A DNA stretch of 7,323 bases from CAZJFH01 sp964545205 (GCA_964545205.1 CAZJFH010000120.1:1-7323), one strand, 5' to 3'; positions 1 to 7,241 are shown, counted from the first letter of the stretch. Numbers and translations are program-made. Notes: generated by a model from the letters alone, not told the origin.

Positions 1-2826
1 GGCCAGCGCGGCGCGGCGCACGGTGGCGGCCGGGTGGCGCGGCGCCACCGGCACGCCGTCGACGAAGGCCTGGGCGTCGGGCACGCGCAGCGCGGCGGCG
101 ACGTCGGCGCCGACGCGGCCGCTCCACCAGGCCGCGGGCCCGCGGAGCACCAGCGCGCCGGCGGCGGTCCGCGCCAGGACCGCGTCCAGCGGCTCGCCGG
201 CGGCGGCGCGCACCACCCGGACCGGCATCGCCCGGCGCGCCCGGGCGTCGCGCGTGTCCGTCCACGCCTCGTCGCCGCGGGCGACCAGCACGACCTCGAT
301 CTCCGGATAGAGCTGGCGCTCGACGGCGGCCAGCACCGCCGCGACCTCGGCCGAGCCCGCCAGCTCGTGGCCGACGGTGACCCGCGGCAGGGCGTGGCCC
401 GCCCGCGCCAGCGCGCCCCAGTCGAGGCGCCGGGCGTGGCGCGCGACGGCGTGCGCGCCGGCTTCGCGCCCGCGCGCCAGCAGCGCCGAGACCGCGTCGG
501 CCACCGGCTCGGGCCGCAGGGCGCGCAGGCACCACAGGTGCTCGCAGCTCAGCCGCGCGCAGGGCGCGCACGGCACCTCGGCGCGCAGCACCGTCGCCGG
601 CGCGGCGCCGACCGGATAGGGCCCCCACAATCTGTCGTTTTCCGGCCCCAGAGTCGCCACCAAAGGCGTGCCGCGGGCGCGTCCCAGGTGGAGGATGCCG
701 GTGTCGTTGCACAACAGCGCCGCGGCGAGGTCGAGCAGCGCGATCAGGCCGTGCAGGTCGGTGCGGCCGGCGAGGTCGTGGACGCGCCCCGGCGGCGCGG
801 CGGTCATCGCCGCGCGCACCTCGCCGACCAGCGGCTTCTCGCCGCCGACGCCGGTGAAGACGACGTGCAGGTCGGGATGGCGCCCGAGCAGCAGGTCGAG
901 CGTCGGCGCCAGGCGCTCGGCCGGCCAGCGGCGCGAGGCGCGGTTGGCGCCGGGATGGACCAGCAGCACCTTGGCGCCGTCGGGCAGCGCCAGCGCGGCC
1001 TCGATCTCGCGGCGGCGCCCCGCCACCGCGGCGGCGTCGGCCGGCATCTCGGTGCGGCGGAACGCGGTGGCGTCGGCGCCGGTCGCCGCCTCGACCAGGT
1101 CGAGGTTGTTGTCGGCCTCGTGGCGGCCGAAATCGCGCGGCAGCACCGCGCCCTCGACGGCCTGCAGCGGATGGCCGTCGAAGGTGCCGACATGGCGCGG
1201 CGCGCCGGTGAACAGCGCCTCGCCGAGGACGAACCACTTGGCGCCCGACAGCACCAGATCGTAGCCCTCCGCGAACAGCCGCCGCAGCCCCTCGCGCCGC
1301 CGCGCCGGATCGTCGGACCAGGCGAAGTCGAGGGTGATCACCGCGTCGACGTCGGGCGAGCCGCGCAGCAGCGGCTCGAGGCCGGAGCCCGGCTGCAGCC
1401 CGAGGGTGATCGAGGCCGCGGGGCAGGCCCGGCGCAGCGCCGACAGCGCCGGCAGCATCGCCACCAGGTCGCCGAGCCGCGACTTGCGCACCACCAGGAT
1501 GCGGCGGACGTCCCCGGGCGCCCCGCGCCAGGCGTGGCGCAGCAGCCCGGCGCCGCGCACCGCGACATGGGCCAGGTGCCGCACCCTGCTGAAGCCGGCG
1601 CGCTCGGCCGGCTGGCCGTATTCGTCGACCGCCGGGCCGGCCGCCAGCCGCCGCCGCGCGCGGGCGGCCGAAACGAGCCGCGCCGCGGCAGGCGCCGCGG
1701 CCGCCGCGCGGCGCAGGTGGCCGTCGAGTTCGTCGACCCGCCGGTACCAGTCGTGGGCCCGCGCCAGCGCGAGCCGCGCCTCGCGGCCGGCGTCGGGATC
1801 GGCCAGGGCGGCCGCGGCCGCGCGGACGAAGCCCTCGGCGTCCCCGGCCAGCGACACCGCGCCGCGGCAGGCGACCAGGCCGTCGAGCGGCACCGAGACC
1901 ACCGGCTTGCCGGTCGCCAGATACTCGTAGACCTTCAACGGGTTGCACGAGTGGGTCAGCGCGTTGCGGACGTAGGGGACGGTCCAGACGTCGACGTGAC
2001 GCGCGACGCGCGGCAGTTCGTCGTAGGGCTGGTAGCCGAGCATCCGCACGTTGGGCAGCGCCTCGAGGGCCGAGAGGTCGACGCCCGGCTTGGGCCGGCC
2101 GGCCAGCACGACGGTCCAGTCGGGCCGCGCCGTGGCGACGGCGGCGACCAGCGCCTGATCGAGGCGGTCGTCGACCTGGCCGACGAAGCCGAGCACCGGG
2201 CCGTCGAGGTCGGCCAGCGCCGGATGGGGCGCGAAGCGCTCCAGCCGCTCTGGCGCGAAGTGCTCGGCGTCGGCGCCGTTCTCCAGCACGAAGGCGTTGG
2301 GGTTCTCGGCCCGGAAGCGCCGATGCAGCGCCGGCGACACCGCCAGGCAGACGTCGGCGCGGGCGATCATGCGCCGCTCGAGCTCGCGCACCCGCCGCCG
2401 CTCGGCCTCGGCCATGCCGCCGAACGCGGTCATCTCGTCGACGGCGTAGTACAGGACGCCCAGCGGATCGAGGCCGTCGAGGCGGTCGACGGCGTCGGGC
2501 CGCAGCGCCATCGCCACCGGCCGGCCGAAGCCGAGGCGGCGCAGGCTGGCCCGTAGCAGCGCGCCGTCGAGCCGCCGGCTGGCGCGCCAGCCGACCGGCA
2601 GGGTCGCCGGCGTATGCACCCACAACTCGCCCCAGGGCAGCCGTCGCGCCAGCGAGTCGCGGCCGCTCGCCAGATCGAGCATGCGGCGCGGCGAGACCGG
2701 GTCCGGCGCCGGATCGGGGTCGACATAGAGCACGCGCCAGCCGCGCTGGACCAGACGGCTGAGGAGCTGCTGCTTTCCCGTCCAGCAATAGTCCCAGTTC
2801 TGCTGGCCGAAACAGACGAGATCCAT
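1..2826 (-). CDS. Multidomain glycosyltransferase (GT4-type + GT9 heptosyltransferase-type + GT2-like), 3' end cut by window
   Basis: The frame starts at ATG 2826 and runs without a stop to base 1, giving 942 residues and no C-terminus. Domain 1 (about 1-375) is a GT-B, GT4-like transferase: it opens DLVCFGQQNWDY, has YYAVDEM at 126-132, LENGADAEHF at 181-190 and the donor-site motif KVYEYLATGKPVV at 298-310. An Ala/Arg-rich linker follows (about 376-440). Domain 2 (about 442-800) is GT9, the ADP-heptose:LPS heptosyltransferase family: RILVVRKSRLGDL with the probable catalytic D453, HPGANRASRRWP at 624-635, CNDTGILHL at 706-714, and the family's C-terminal cysteines at 753, 756, 761 and 766. 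Domain 3 starts near 816 and resembles a GT2 N-terminus. The role is inferred to be cytoplasmic addition of sugars to a surface glycan; donor and acceptor cannot be told. The start is supported by an upstream G-rich ribosome site and by its one-base distance from the preceding stop. The GT4 and GT9 calls are firm; the fusion could only be an artefact if a frameshift had removed a stop in the linker. Confidence 0.9.
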   Translation of the reverse strand, partial: MDLVCFGQQNWDYCWTGKQQLLSRLVQRGWRVLYVDPDPAPDPVSPRRMLDLASGRDSLARRLPWGELWVHTPATLPVGWRASRRLDGALLRASLRRLGFGRPVAMALRPDAVDRLDGLDPLGVLYYAVDEMTAFGGMAEAERRRVRELERRMIARADVCLAVSPALHRRFRAENPNAFVLENGADAEHFAPERLERFAPHPALADLDGPVLGFVGQVDDRLDQALVAAVATARPDWTVVLAGRPKPGVDLSALEALPNVRMLGYQPYDELPRVARHVDVWTVPYVRNALTHSCNPLKVYEYLATGKPVVSVPLDGLVACRGAVSLAGDAEGFVRAAAAALADPDAGREARLALARAHDWYRRVDELDGHLRRAAAAAPAAARLVSAARARRRLAAGPAVDEYGQPAERAGFSRVRHLAHVAVRGAGLLRHAWRGAPGDVRRILVVRKSRLGDLVAMLPALSALRRACPAASITLGLQPGSGLEPLLRGSPDVDAVITLDFAWSDDPARRREGLRRLFAEGYDLVLSGAKWFVLGEALFTGAPRHVGTFDGHPLQAVEGAVLPRDFGRHEADNNLDLVEAATGADATAFRRTEMPADAAAVAGRRREIEAALALPDGAKVLLVHPGANRASRRWPAERLAPTLDLLLGRHPDLHVVFTGVGGEKPLVGEVRAAMTAAPPGRVHDLAGRTDLHGLIALLDLAAALLCNDTGILHLGRARGTPLVATLGPENDRLWGPYPVGAAPATVLRAEVPCAPCARLSCEHLWCLRALRPEPVADAVSALLARGREAGAHAVARHARRLDWGALARAGHALPRVTVGHELAGSAEVAAVLAAVERQLYPEIEVVLVARGDEAWTDTRDARARRAMPVRVVRAAAGEPLDAVLARTAAGALVLRGPAAWWSGRVGADVAAALRVPDAQAFVDGVPVAPRHPAATVRRAALA

Positions 2827-2827
2827 G

Positions 2828-3781
2828 CTATTCCCCCACCCCGCCGATCTGCGCCGACGGATGGATGCGGTCGCCGGTCAGGCGGCGCAGCCAGCGCGCC
2901 GGCGGCGCGTGCTTGACGACGAACAGCGCGTTTCTGAGCGGCTCGTCGGCCATCATCACGGCCTGCGACAGCATCGCCAGGCCGCGCCAGTAGTCGCCGC
3001 GGTAATAGGCGTTGCGCCCCTCCAGACGCAGCCGCCGGGCCAGGATCGCCCGCGCCTCGCCCGGGCTCAGCCGGTCGCCGAGCGCGTCGAGATGCGCCTT
3101 GACCATCGGCAGCCCGTACTGCACCCCGCCCAGCGGGTTGCTGTAGGACAGATTGCGGTAATCGTTGTGTTTCAGGACCAGCACCTCGGGCAGGTAGGCG
3201 ATCTCGTGACGCAACGCGATTCGGATCCACATGTCCTGGTCCTCGGCGACCGGCAGGGTCTCGTCGAAGGGGCCGACCTCGCGCAGCACCGCCGTCCGGA
3301 TCAGCACCGACGAGGTCAGGACATACGGATAGGCCAGCAGCGCCCGCCACGCCTCGGCACCGCCGACGGGGCGGTTCTCGGCGGGATACACCGGGAACGC
3401 CTGGGTCTCGCCCCGCCACAGCGCCTCGGCATCGGTCGCGACCAGCCCGATCCGTGGCTGTCGTGCCATGATGTCGAGCTGGCGCGCCAGTTTTCCAGGT
3501 AGCCATTCGTCATCGGCATCAAGGAAGGCCACGAAGGCGCCGCGCGCGGCGGCGATGCCGGCGTTGCGGGCGCGGGACGCGCCGCCGTTGCGGTCGAGGC
3601 GCAGCAACCGGACGTCGGGCCCGGCGGCGCTCGCGACAGCCGCCGTGTCGTCGCGGCTGGCGTCGTCGACGACGACGGTCTCGACCCCCGGCAGACCCTG
3701 CCGCCGCACCGACGCAATCGCCCGCGCCAAGGTCTTCCCGGAATTGTAGCAGGGAATGACGACACTGACGGTAGGGGTCAT
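2828..3781 (-). CDS. Family 2 glycosyltransferase (GT-A fold)
   Basis: This complete gene encodes 317 residues and transfers a sugar from a nucleotide-sugar donor, probably to a lipid-linked or growing surface polysaccharide at the inner face of the cytoplasmic membrane. The N-terminus is a textbook GT2 domain: SVVIPCYNSGKTL (6-18), VETVVVDDAS with the nucleotide-binding DD39-40, NGGASRARNAGI (65-76), and FLDADDEW with the metal-binding DAD88-90. The motif VAEDQDMWIRI (178-188) carries the probable catalytic acid region (E180, D181, D183). The remainder to residue 317 is a helical C-terminal tail without transmembrane segments, so the enzyme is likely soluble or peripheral. The ATG at 3781 lies directly before the first beta strand and has GGGAGAAG seven bases upstream, which decides the start. 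Its stop is one base from the start of the next glycosyltransferase, so the two are very probably co-transcribed and translationally coupled. The sugar cannot be predicted. Confidence 0.95.
   Translation of the reverse strand: MTPTVSVVIPCYNSGKTLARAIASVRRQGLPGVETVVVDDASRDDTAAVASAAGPDVRLLRLDRNGGASRARNAGIAAARGAFVAFLDADDEWLPGKLARQLDIMARQPRIGLVATDAEALWRGETQAFPVYPAENRPVGGAEAWRALLAYPYVLTSSVLIRTAVLREVGPFDETLPVAEDQDMWIRIALRHEIAYLPEVLVLKHNDYRNLSYSNPLGGVQYGLPMVKAHLDALGDRLSPGEARAILARRLRLEGRNAYYRGDYWRGLAMLSQAVMMADEPLRNALFVVKHAPPARWLRRLTGDRIHPSAQIGGVGE
2833..2837 (-). promoter_or_regulatory. Ribosome binding site for the multidomain glycosyltransferase
   Basis: On the minus strand a GGGGG run, part of GGGGTGGGGGAA, lies six bases before ATG 2826 and inside the last codons of the upstream GT2 gene. 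The stop TAG (2830-2828) and the next ATG are separated by a single C. The placement suits termination-reinitiation, but the match to a consensus Shine-Dalgarno is only G-rich, not exact. Confidence 0.5.
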
Positions 3782-3788
3782 AGGACGG

Positions 3789-3796
3789 CTTCTCCC
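3789..3796 (-). promoter_or_regulatory. Ribosome binding site for the GT2 gene
   Basis: The minus strand reads GGGAGAAG and then seven bases before ATG 3781. This is a good Shine-Dalgarno match with normal spacing and fixes the start of the GT2 gene. Confidence 0.7.
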
Positions 3797-4018
3797 ATGT
3801 GATCGAGGTCCGACGCAGGAGAAGCAAGAGGCAGGCCATGCCCGATGACGGCTGGCGTTCAGGGGGACTCACGGCCCGGACCGGACCTCCGGCCACCCGA
3901 CCTGTACGAAACGCTTTACACCGGCAGCCCTGCCGACCGGGGGATCCGGCCGGCTTCGGCGGGCCTCGGCGGGACGACGCTCCTCCTTCGGTCGGAAGAT
4001 CCTCCGCCGTTCCGCTCC

Positions 4019-4048
4019 CTGACCCCGAAGCCGAAGAAGGCATATGAT
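4019..4048 (+). promoter_or_regulatory. Candidate sigma-70-like promoter for the lipoprotein gene
   Basis: CTGACC at 4019-4024 matches four of six bases of TTGACA. TATGAT at 4043-4048 matches five of six of TATAAT, with an 18-base spacer. Transcription would begin near 4055, leaving a leader of about 27 bases before ATG 4082. The -10 lies in one of the few AT-richer spots of the region. This is a pattern match only; the -35 is weak. Confidence 0.35.
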
Positions 4049-4057
4049 TCGGATCAT
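4044..4057. promoter_or_regulatory. Dyad ATGAT-TCGG-ATCAT overlapping the candidate -10
   Basis: Perfect five-base arms (4044-4048 and 4053-4057) flank TCGG. In DNA this could be a small operator for a repressor covering the -10 and start site. In RNA it could only form a weak hairpin. Five-base arms are short enough to arise by chance, although AT-rich arms are unusual in this composition. Confidence 0.25.
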
Positions 4058-4081
4058 CCGACCGTTGCGGGGGCTGTGCCA

Positions 4082-7000
4082 ATGGCGCCCAAATCGAGCA
4101 CGCTGCGCCGCACGACGTCCGCCATGGCGGCTTTCACGTTCGTCATCGGCCTGGCAGCCTGCGCGCCGCCGATGCGGATCATCGCGCATACCGGGGACTT
4201 CTCCGAGGTCTACACCGGCGAGGGCGTCGGCGGCCCGAACGGATTCTTCAGCATCACGGGGGAGGCCTCGGGTGTCCGGTGCACCCTGAAGACGACGCCC
4301 GACTCGCCCCTGACGAGTTTCGGTCCGATCGAGTGCAGCGACGGGCGCAGCACCGTGATGCGCCACTGGGCGCATCACGGGCTGCTGACCTGGACCGGCA
4401 AGGGCACCTTCGCGGACGGCACCGAAATCGTCCAGTACTCGTCGCTCGACCCCGCCGAGCTCGAGCCGCTGCTGACCGAGTTCCGCGCCAGGGCGCAGGG
4501 CCGCCGGCATCCGGGCGAGGCGGCGCCGGCCGGCGAGCAGGTCGCGGAACCGGCACGACCGGACGCGATTCCCGATGCGCCGTTCAACGTGCTTGAGGCC
4601 GTCGTCTGGGACCCGGAGACGCGGCAGCTGACGCTGGTGGGGCGTCTCGACCTCGACCACCTTGGCCCCCCCATTCCGTATCTCGATCACCTCGACGCCA
4701 TGGTGGCGCAGCCGGCCCCGGAGATCTCGCTGGCGCCGACGGCCGAGACGGAGCGCAAGGTCGACGCGTTTCTCGCCCGCATGGACTCGCTGTCCGAAAT
4801 GGGCCGCGCCGCCCAGGCGGCGTTCGCGCTGGTCGACGATGCCGGGCGCCTGACCCCTCGGTCGCGGGTGATCCTGCCGATGTTGGGCATTCACCCGACC
4901 TTGAACGGCCGCGCCCCGGGATCGATCGGCGCCCGCTTCGCCCTGGATCGGAACAACCATCTGCAGATCGTCTCGATCGAGCCGGGCGGTCCCGCCGACC
5001 GCATCGGCCTTCGCGCCGGCGACGTGCTGCCCGGCGAGGGAATCGACGGCGCCCACGATCCCGCCGAAATGGAATGGGCGGTCCGCCGCGCCGGCGCCGG
5101 GTCCAGCCACAAGTTGTGGATCGAGGACGCCCGCGGGCTGCGTCCGGTCGATATCACCCTGGACCCGGCGCCCGGCGATCCCTGGCAAGGGGTGGAGACG
5201 TGGGACGTCATCCTCCAGGTGCTGCGCGCCGACGGCCACGACCGGCTCGCCACGGTGATGGACAGGGTCCTGCGCGTCGTGCGCCACGCCAGATCGCCCG
5301 CCGCACCGATGATCATGATCGGCTTCCTGGCCAGCACCGGCAGAATTCCCGAATACAACGAGCTGATGGAATTGGGGGCCGCCGGCCGGATCGACAAACG
5401 CGAATTCACGCGACGCATGATGCGGACGCTGCCGCTGGAAATCGACCTCGCCCTGGGTGGAAACGCCGTCACCTCGGTGTTCGACGCCGAGACCGCCGTG
5501 CGCGGGCCCGAGGCCGCGTTCGATGCCGCGATGGCCGCCGCGAAGCGGGCGATCGAGCCCGTCTACCGCCAGGCATGGACCCGCGTCGCGACGCGGCGCG
5601 ACATTCGCGAGGTGCCGCTGGACGAACAGGCGCTCGGCTTCCGTCCCGAAGTGGAGCCCCGGCTGCAGCGCCTCGATCCGACGCGGCCACTCGCCCGGGT
5701 GCTGTTCGAGGCCGACTATCTTGGAAAGGCTCTGGTGTCCGACCCCGAACTCGCCGAGCTCCTTCCCGGGCACCAGACGCTGTTCGCCTTCGAACAGCGG
5801 CACCTGGCCGCGAGGCCGGCGGTCGGGGGCGTGGTCAGCCAGCATCTGTGGATCTCGGTCGCCGACCTGGAGATGCGGCAATCGGCCAGCGGCGACACCC
5901 TGTCCTTCGGCAGCGTCCGGATGAAGGTGTCGGTGGCGGAAGCCGGCAGCACGGTGCCGAGCCACACCTACGGCGACCATCTCACCGGACTGTATCCGCA
6001 GATGGCGCGGACCTGGCCGGTGTATCACGAGCTGCGCGAGGCGGCGAAGCTCTCGGCCGCCGCGTTGTGGCTGAAGGAGAAGGGCTATCGCCCGGGCGGC
6101 GGCCCGTCCGCCGGCGGCCGCCAGGTTCCCGCCCGCGCGACCGGCGCCGTCGTGCTGTCCTGGACGGCGGATGCCGGCGCCCGCGTCGCCGTGACGGCGT
6201 TCGGCGGTGCGTCCCTGGTACCGCCGGTGGGTCCGGCGGGTCCGGTGTGGCCGCCGGCGCGGCCGTTCGCGCCGCCGGTGGACGCCTCGGTGGTCGACTT
6301 GCGCGGAGGCGCGCTGACGGCGCCGCCGGCCAGCCCCTGGACCAACGAGGCCTTGGCCCGGGTGCTTCGCGGCCGGGCCGGCGAAATCCCGGTTCCGCGT
6401 CCGGACGGCTGGGTGGTCCGCCCCACGAAGGGCGAACGGACGCTCGCCGCGCTGGCCGCCGTGCCGCCCGGGGCCGAGCGTTGCGAGGCGCAGCGCGCGG
6501 CCGCCCTGGCTCCGGCGCTCGACCGGGCGCGACAGGCCGCCGTGCAACTGGCCGTGGCCGAACGACTGGTCGCCGCGCTCAACGCGAAGGGACCGGGCCG
6601 GCAGTCCGCCTACGCGCGGATCGCGGCAGAGCTCGACGAGGCGAGCGAGGACTTCGAGCTGGGCACGTGGAAGGCTCTGGAGAGCACGCTTACCGGCGGG
6701 TTCGAGGTCCTGCGCCGCACGCGGCTGCGCAAGCCCTATCCCGGCGCGGTGGCGTTGGCCCGGGAGATCGTCGCCGAGAAGAAGCAGATGGAGACCTACG
6801 AGGCGCGCCTGAAGACGCTCAACGCCCTCATGGCGGCGGCGCATGCCGGGGATTCCCAGGCGCGGCGTCGCGCCGTCGTCGAGCTCGGCGCCGCCGCCCG
6901 CGACATGCTGGCGCTGGGCCGCATCTCGGGCGGGACACGCGGCGCCGAGGCGATGCGGGCCGTGGTCAAGGTGGCGGCCAAGGCCAAGGCGCTCGAAGGT

Positions 7001-7207
7001 GCCTACGCGATGGGAACCAGCCTGCTCGAACTGCTCGACGCCGCCGCCGAGCTGCGCGACCTGGAACGGGCCGCCGCCGAGGACGCGCGGCTCCGGGACA
7101 AGCTGCTGCCCATTCAGCGGCGGCTTTCGGACCGCCTGGACGAGGCGCTGCGCGAGCCCGAGATTCGCGACTGGCTCGAAGGCCGCATGGATTGCCCCGG
7201 CGGCTGA
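4082..7207 (+). CDS. Large PDZ-domain lipoprotein of unknown function
   Basis: The gene encodes 1041 residues and I do not recognise it as a named protein. The chosen ATG 4082 gives a classic lipoprotein signal: basic n-region (K4, R9, R10), hydrophobic MAAFTFVIGL, and lipobox L24-A25-A26-C27, so C27 should be lipidated after signal peptidase II cleavage. Residues 30-115 form a small beta-rich domain with C67 and C85 and the motif CSDGR. One PDZ domain lies at about 283-360 (IVSIEPGGPADRIGLRAGDVL at 296-316), a peptide-binding module common in envelope proteins. No serine-protease domain precedes it. The central region (about 380-670) carries VLFEADY (540-546) and an amphipathic stretch ending in WLKEKG (633-668). 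A Pro-rich hinge (713-733) leads to a long Ala/Leu/Glu/Arg helical region (about 801-1035), possibly a coiled coil. Only five cysteines are visible: 27, 67, 85, 801 and 1038. The upstream GGGGG (4069-4073) is a weak ribosome site. The gene appears to stand alone, divergent from the glycosyltransferases. A scaffold or binding role in the envelope is inferred. Confidence 0.88.
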   Translation: MAPKSSTLRRTTSAMAAFTFVIGLAACAPPMRIIAHTGDFSEVYTGEGVGGPNGFFSITGEASGVRCTLKTTPDSPLTSFGPIECSDGRSTVMRHWAHHGLLTWTGKGTFADGTEIVQYSSLDPAELEPLLTEFRARAQGRRHPGEAAPAGEQVAEPARPDAIPDAPFNVLEAVVWDPETRQLTLVGRLDLDHLGPPIPYLDHLDAMVAQPAPEISLAPTAETERKVDAFLARMDSLSEMGRAAQAAFALVDDAGRLTPRSRVILPMLGIHPTLNGRAPGSIGARFALDRNNHLQIVSIEPGGPADRIGLRAGDVLPGEGIDGAHDPAEMEWAVRRAGAGSSHKLWIEDARGLRPVDITLDPAPGDPWQGVETWDVILQVLRADGHDRLATVMDRVLRVVRHARSPAAPMIMIGFLASTGRIPEYNELMELGAAGRIDKREFTRRMMRTLPLEIDLALGGNAVTSVFDAETAVRGPEAAFDAAMAAAKRAIEPVYRQAWTRVATRRDIREVPLDEQALGFRPEVEPRLQRLDPTRPLARVLFEADYLGKALVSDPELAELLPGHQTLFAFEQRHLAARPAVGGVVSQHLWISVADLEMRQSASGDTLSFGSVRMKVSVAEAGSTVPSHTYGDHLTGLYPQMARTWPVYHELREAAKLSAAALWLKEKGYRPGGGPSAGGRQVPARATGAVVLSWTADAGARVAVTAFGGASLVPPVGPAGPVWPPARPFAPPVDASVVDLRGGALTAPPASPWTNEALARVLRGRAGEIPVPRPDGWVVRPTKGERTLAALAAVPPGAERCEAQRAAALAPALDRARQAAVQLAVAERLVAALNAKGPGRQSAYARIAAELDEASEDFELGTWKALESTLTGGFEVLRRTRLRKPYPGAVALAREIVAEKKQMETYEARLKTLNALMAAAHAGDSQARRRAVVELGAAARDMLALGRISGGTRGAEAMRAVVKVAAKAKALEGAYAMGTSLLELLDAAAELRDLERAAAEDARLRDKLLPIQRRLSDRLDEALREPEIRDWLEGRMDCPGG

Positions 7208-7241
7208 CACTCCGGCGAGAGCCCCAGGCGCTTCCTTCTCC

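Larger units (their letters stand above)
3782..4081. other. Divergent intergenic region, no supported gene
   Basis: These 300 bases separate the leftward glycosyltransferase unit from the rightward lipoprotein gene, so promoters for both directions should lie here. Open frames cross it in several phases, but their products are Arg/Pro/Ser-rich with no domain signal, and I do not call them genes. Small dyads are visible: CCGGA-CC-TCCGG at 3881-3892 and CGGCAG-CC-CTGCCG at 3922-3935. I see no consensus promoter for the leftward genes. The lipoprotein frame also stays open leftwards to ATG 3845, which would add 79 residues before the signal peptide. I rejected that extension because it would bury the signal sequence. 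Confidence 0.6.

Noticed and set aside
34..2556. 840-codon open frame on the plus strand
   Set aside because: It lies opposite the glycosyltransferase gene, whose frame shows clear GT4 and GT9 motifs. Its product is a Gln/Arg/His/Ala/Gly-rich stretch with no domain, typical of an antisense shadow in GC-rich DNA.
2825..3502. 225-codon plus-strand open frame opposite the GT2 gene
   Set aside because: The minus frame carries the full set of GT2 motifs; this product has none and is Gln/Arg/Pro-rich.
2430..3506. 358-codon minus-strand open frame spanning both glycosyltransferase genes
   Set aside because: It crosses the real stop/start junction in another frame and has only low-complexity Arg/Ala/Gly-rich sequence.
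3881..3935. Small GC-rich dyads as a riboswitch or attenuator for the lipoprotein gene
   Set aside because: Stems are five to six base pairs with two-base spacers, there is no terminator T-run, and such dyads are expected by chance at this GC content.
3845..4081. N-terminal extension of the lipoprotein to ATG 3845
   Set aside because: It would place 79 residues ahead of a well-formed lipoprotein signal peptide, blocking export. ATG 4082 gives a normal n-region, h-region and lipobox.
4044..4289. 81-codon frame starting at ATG 4044 with AGAAGG upstream
   Set aside because: It overlaps the lipoprotein signal sequence in another frame and is Arg/Ser/Pro-rich. The ATG is better explained as part of a -10 hexamer.
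3869..7210. 1113-codon open frame on the minus strand
   Set aside because: It is antisense to the lipoprotein gene. The plus frame has a signal peptide, lipobox and PDZ motif, while the minus product is a Gly/Arg/His/Gln-rich shadow.
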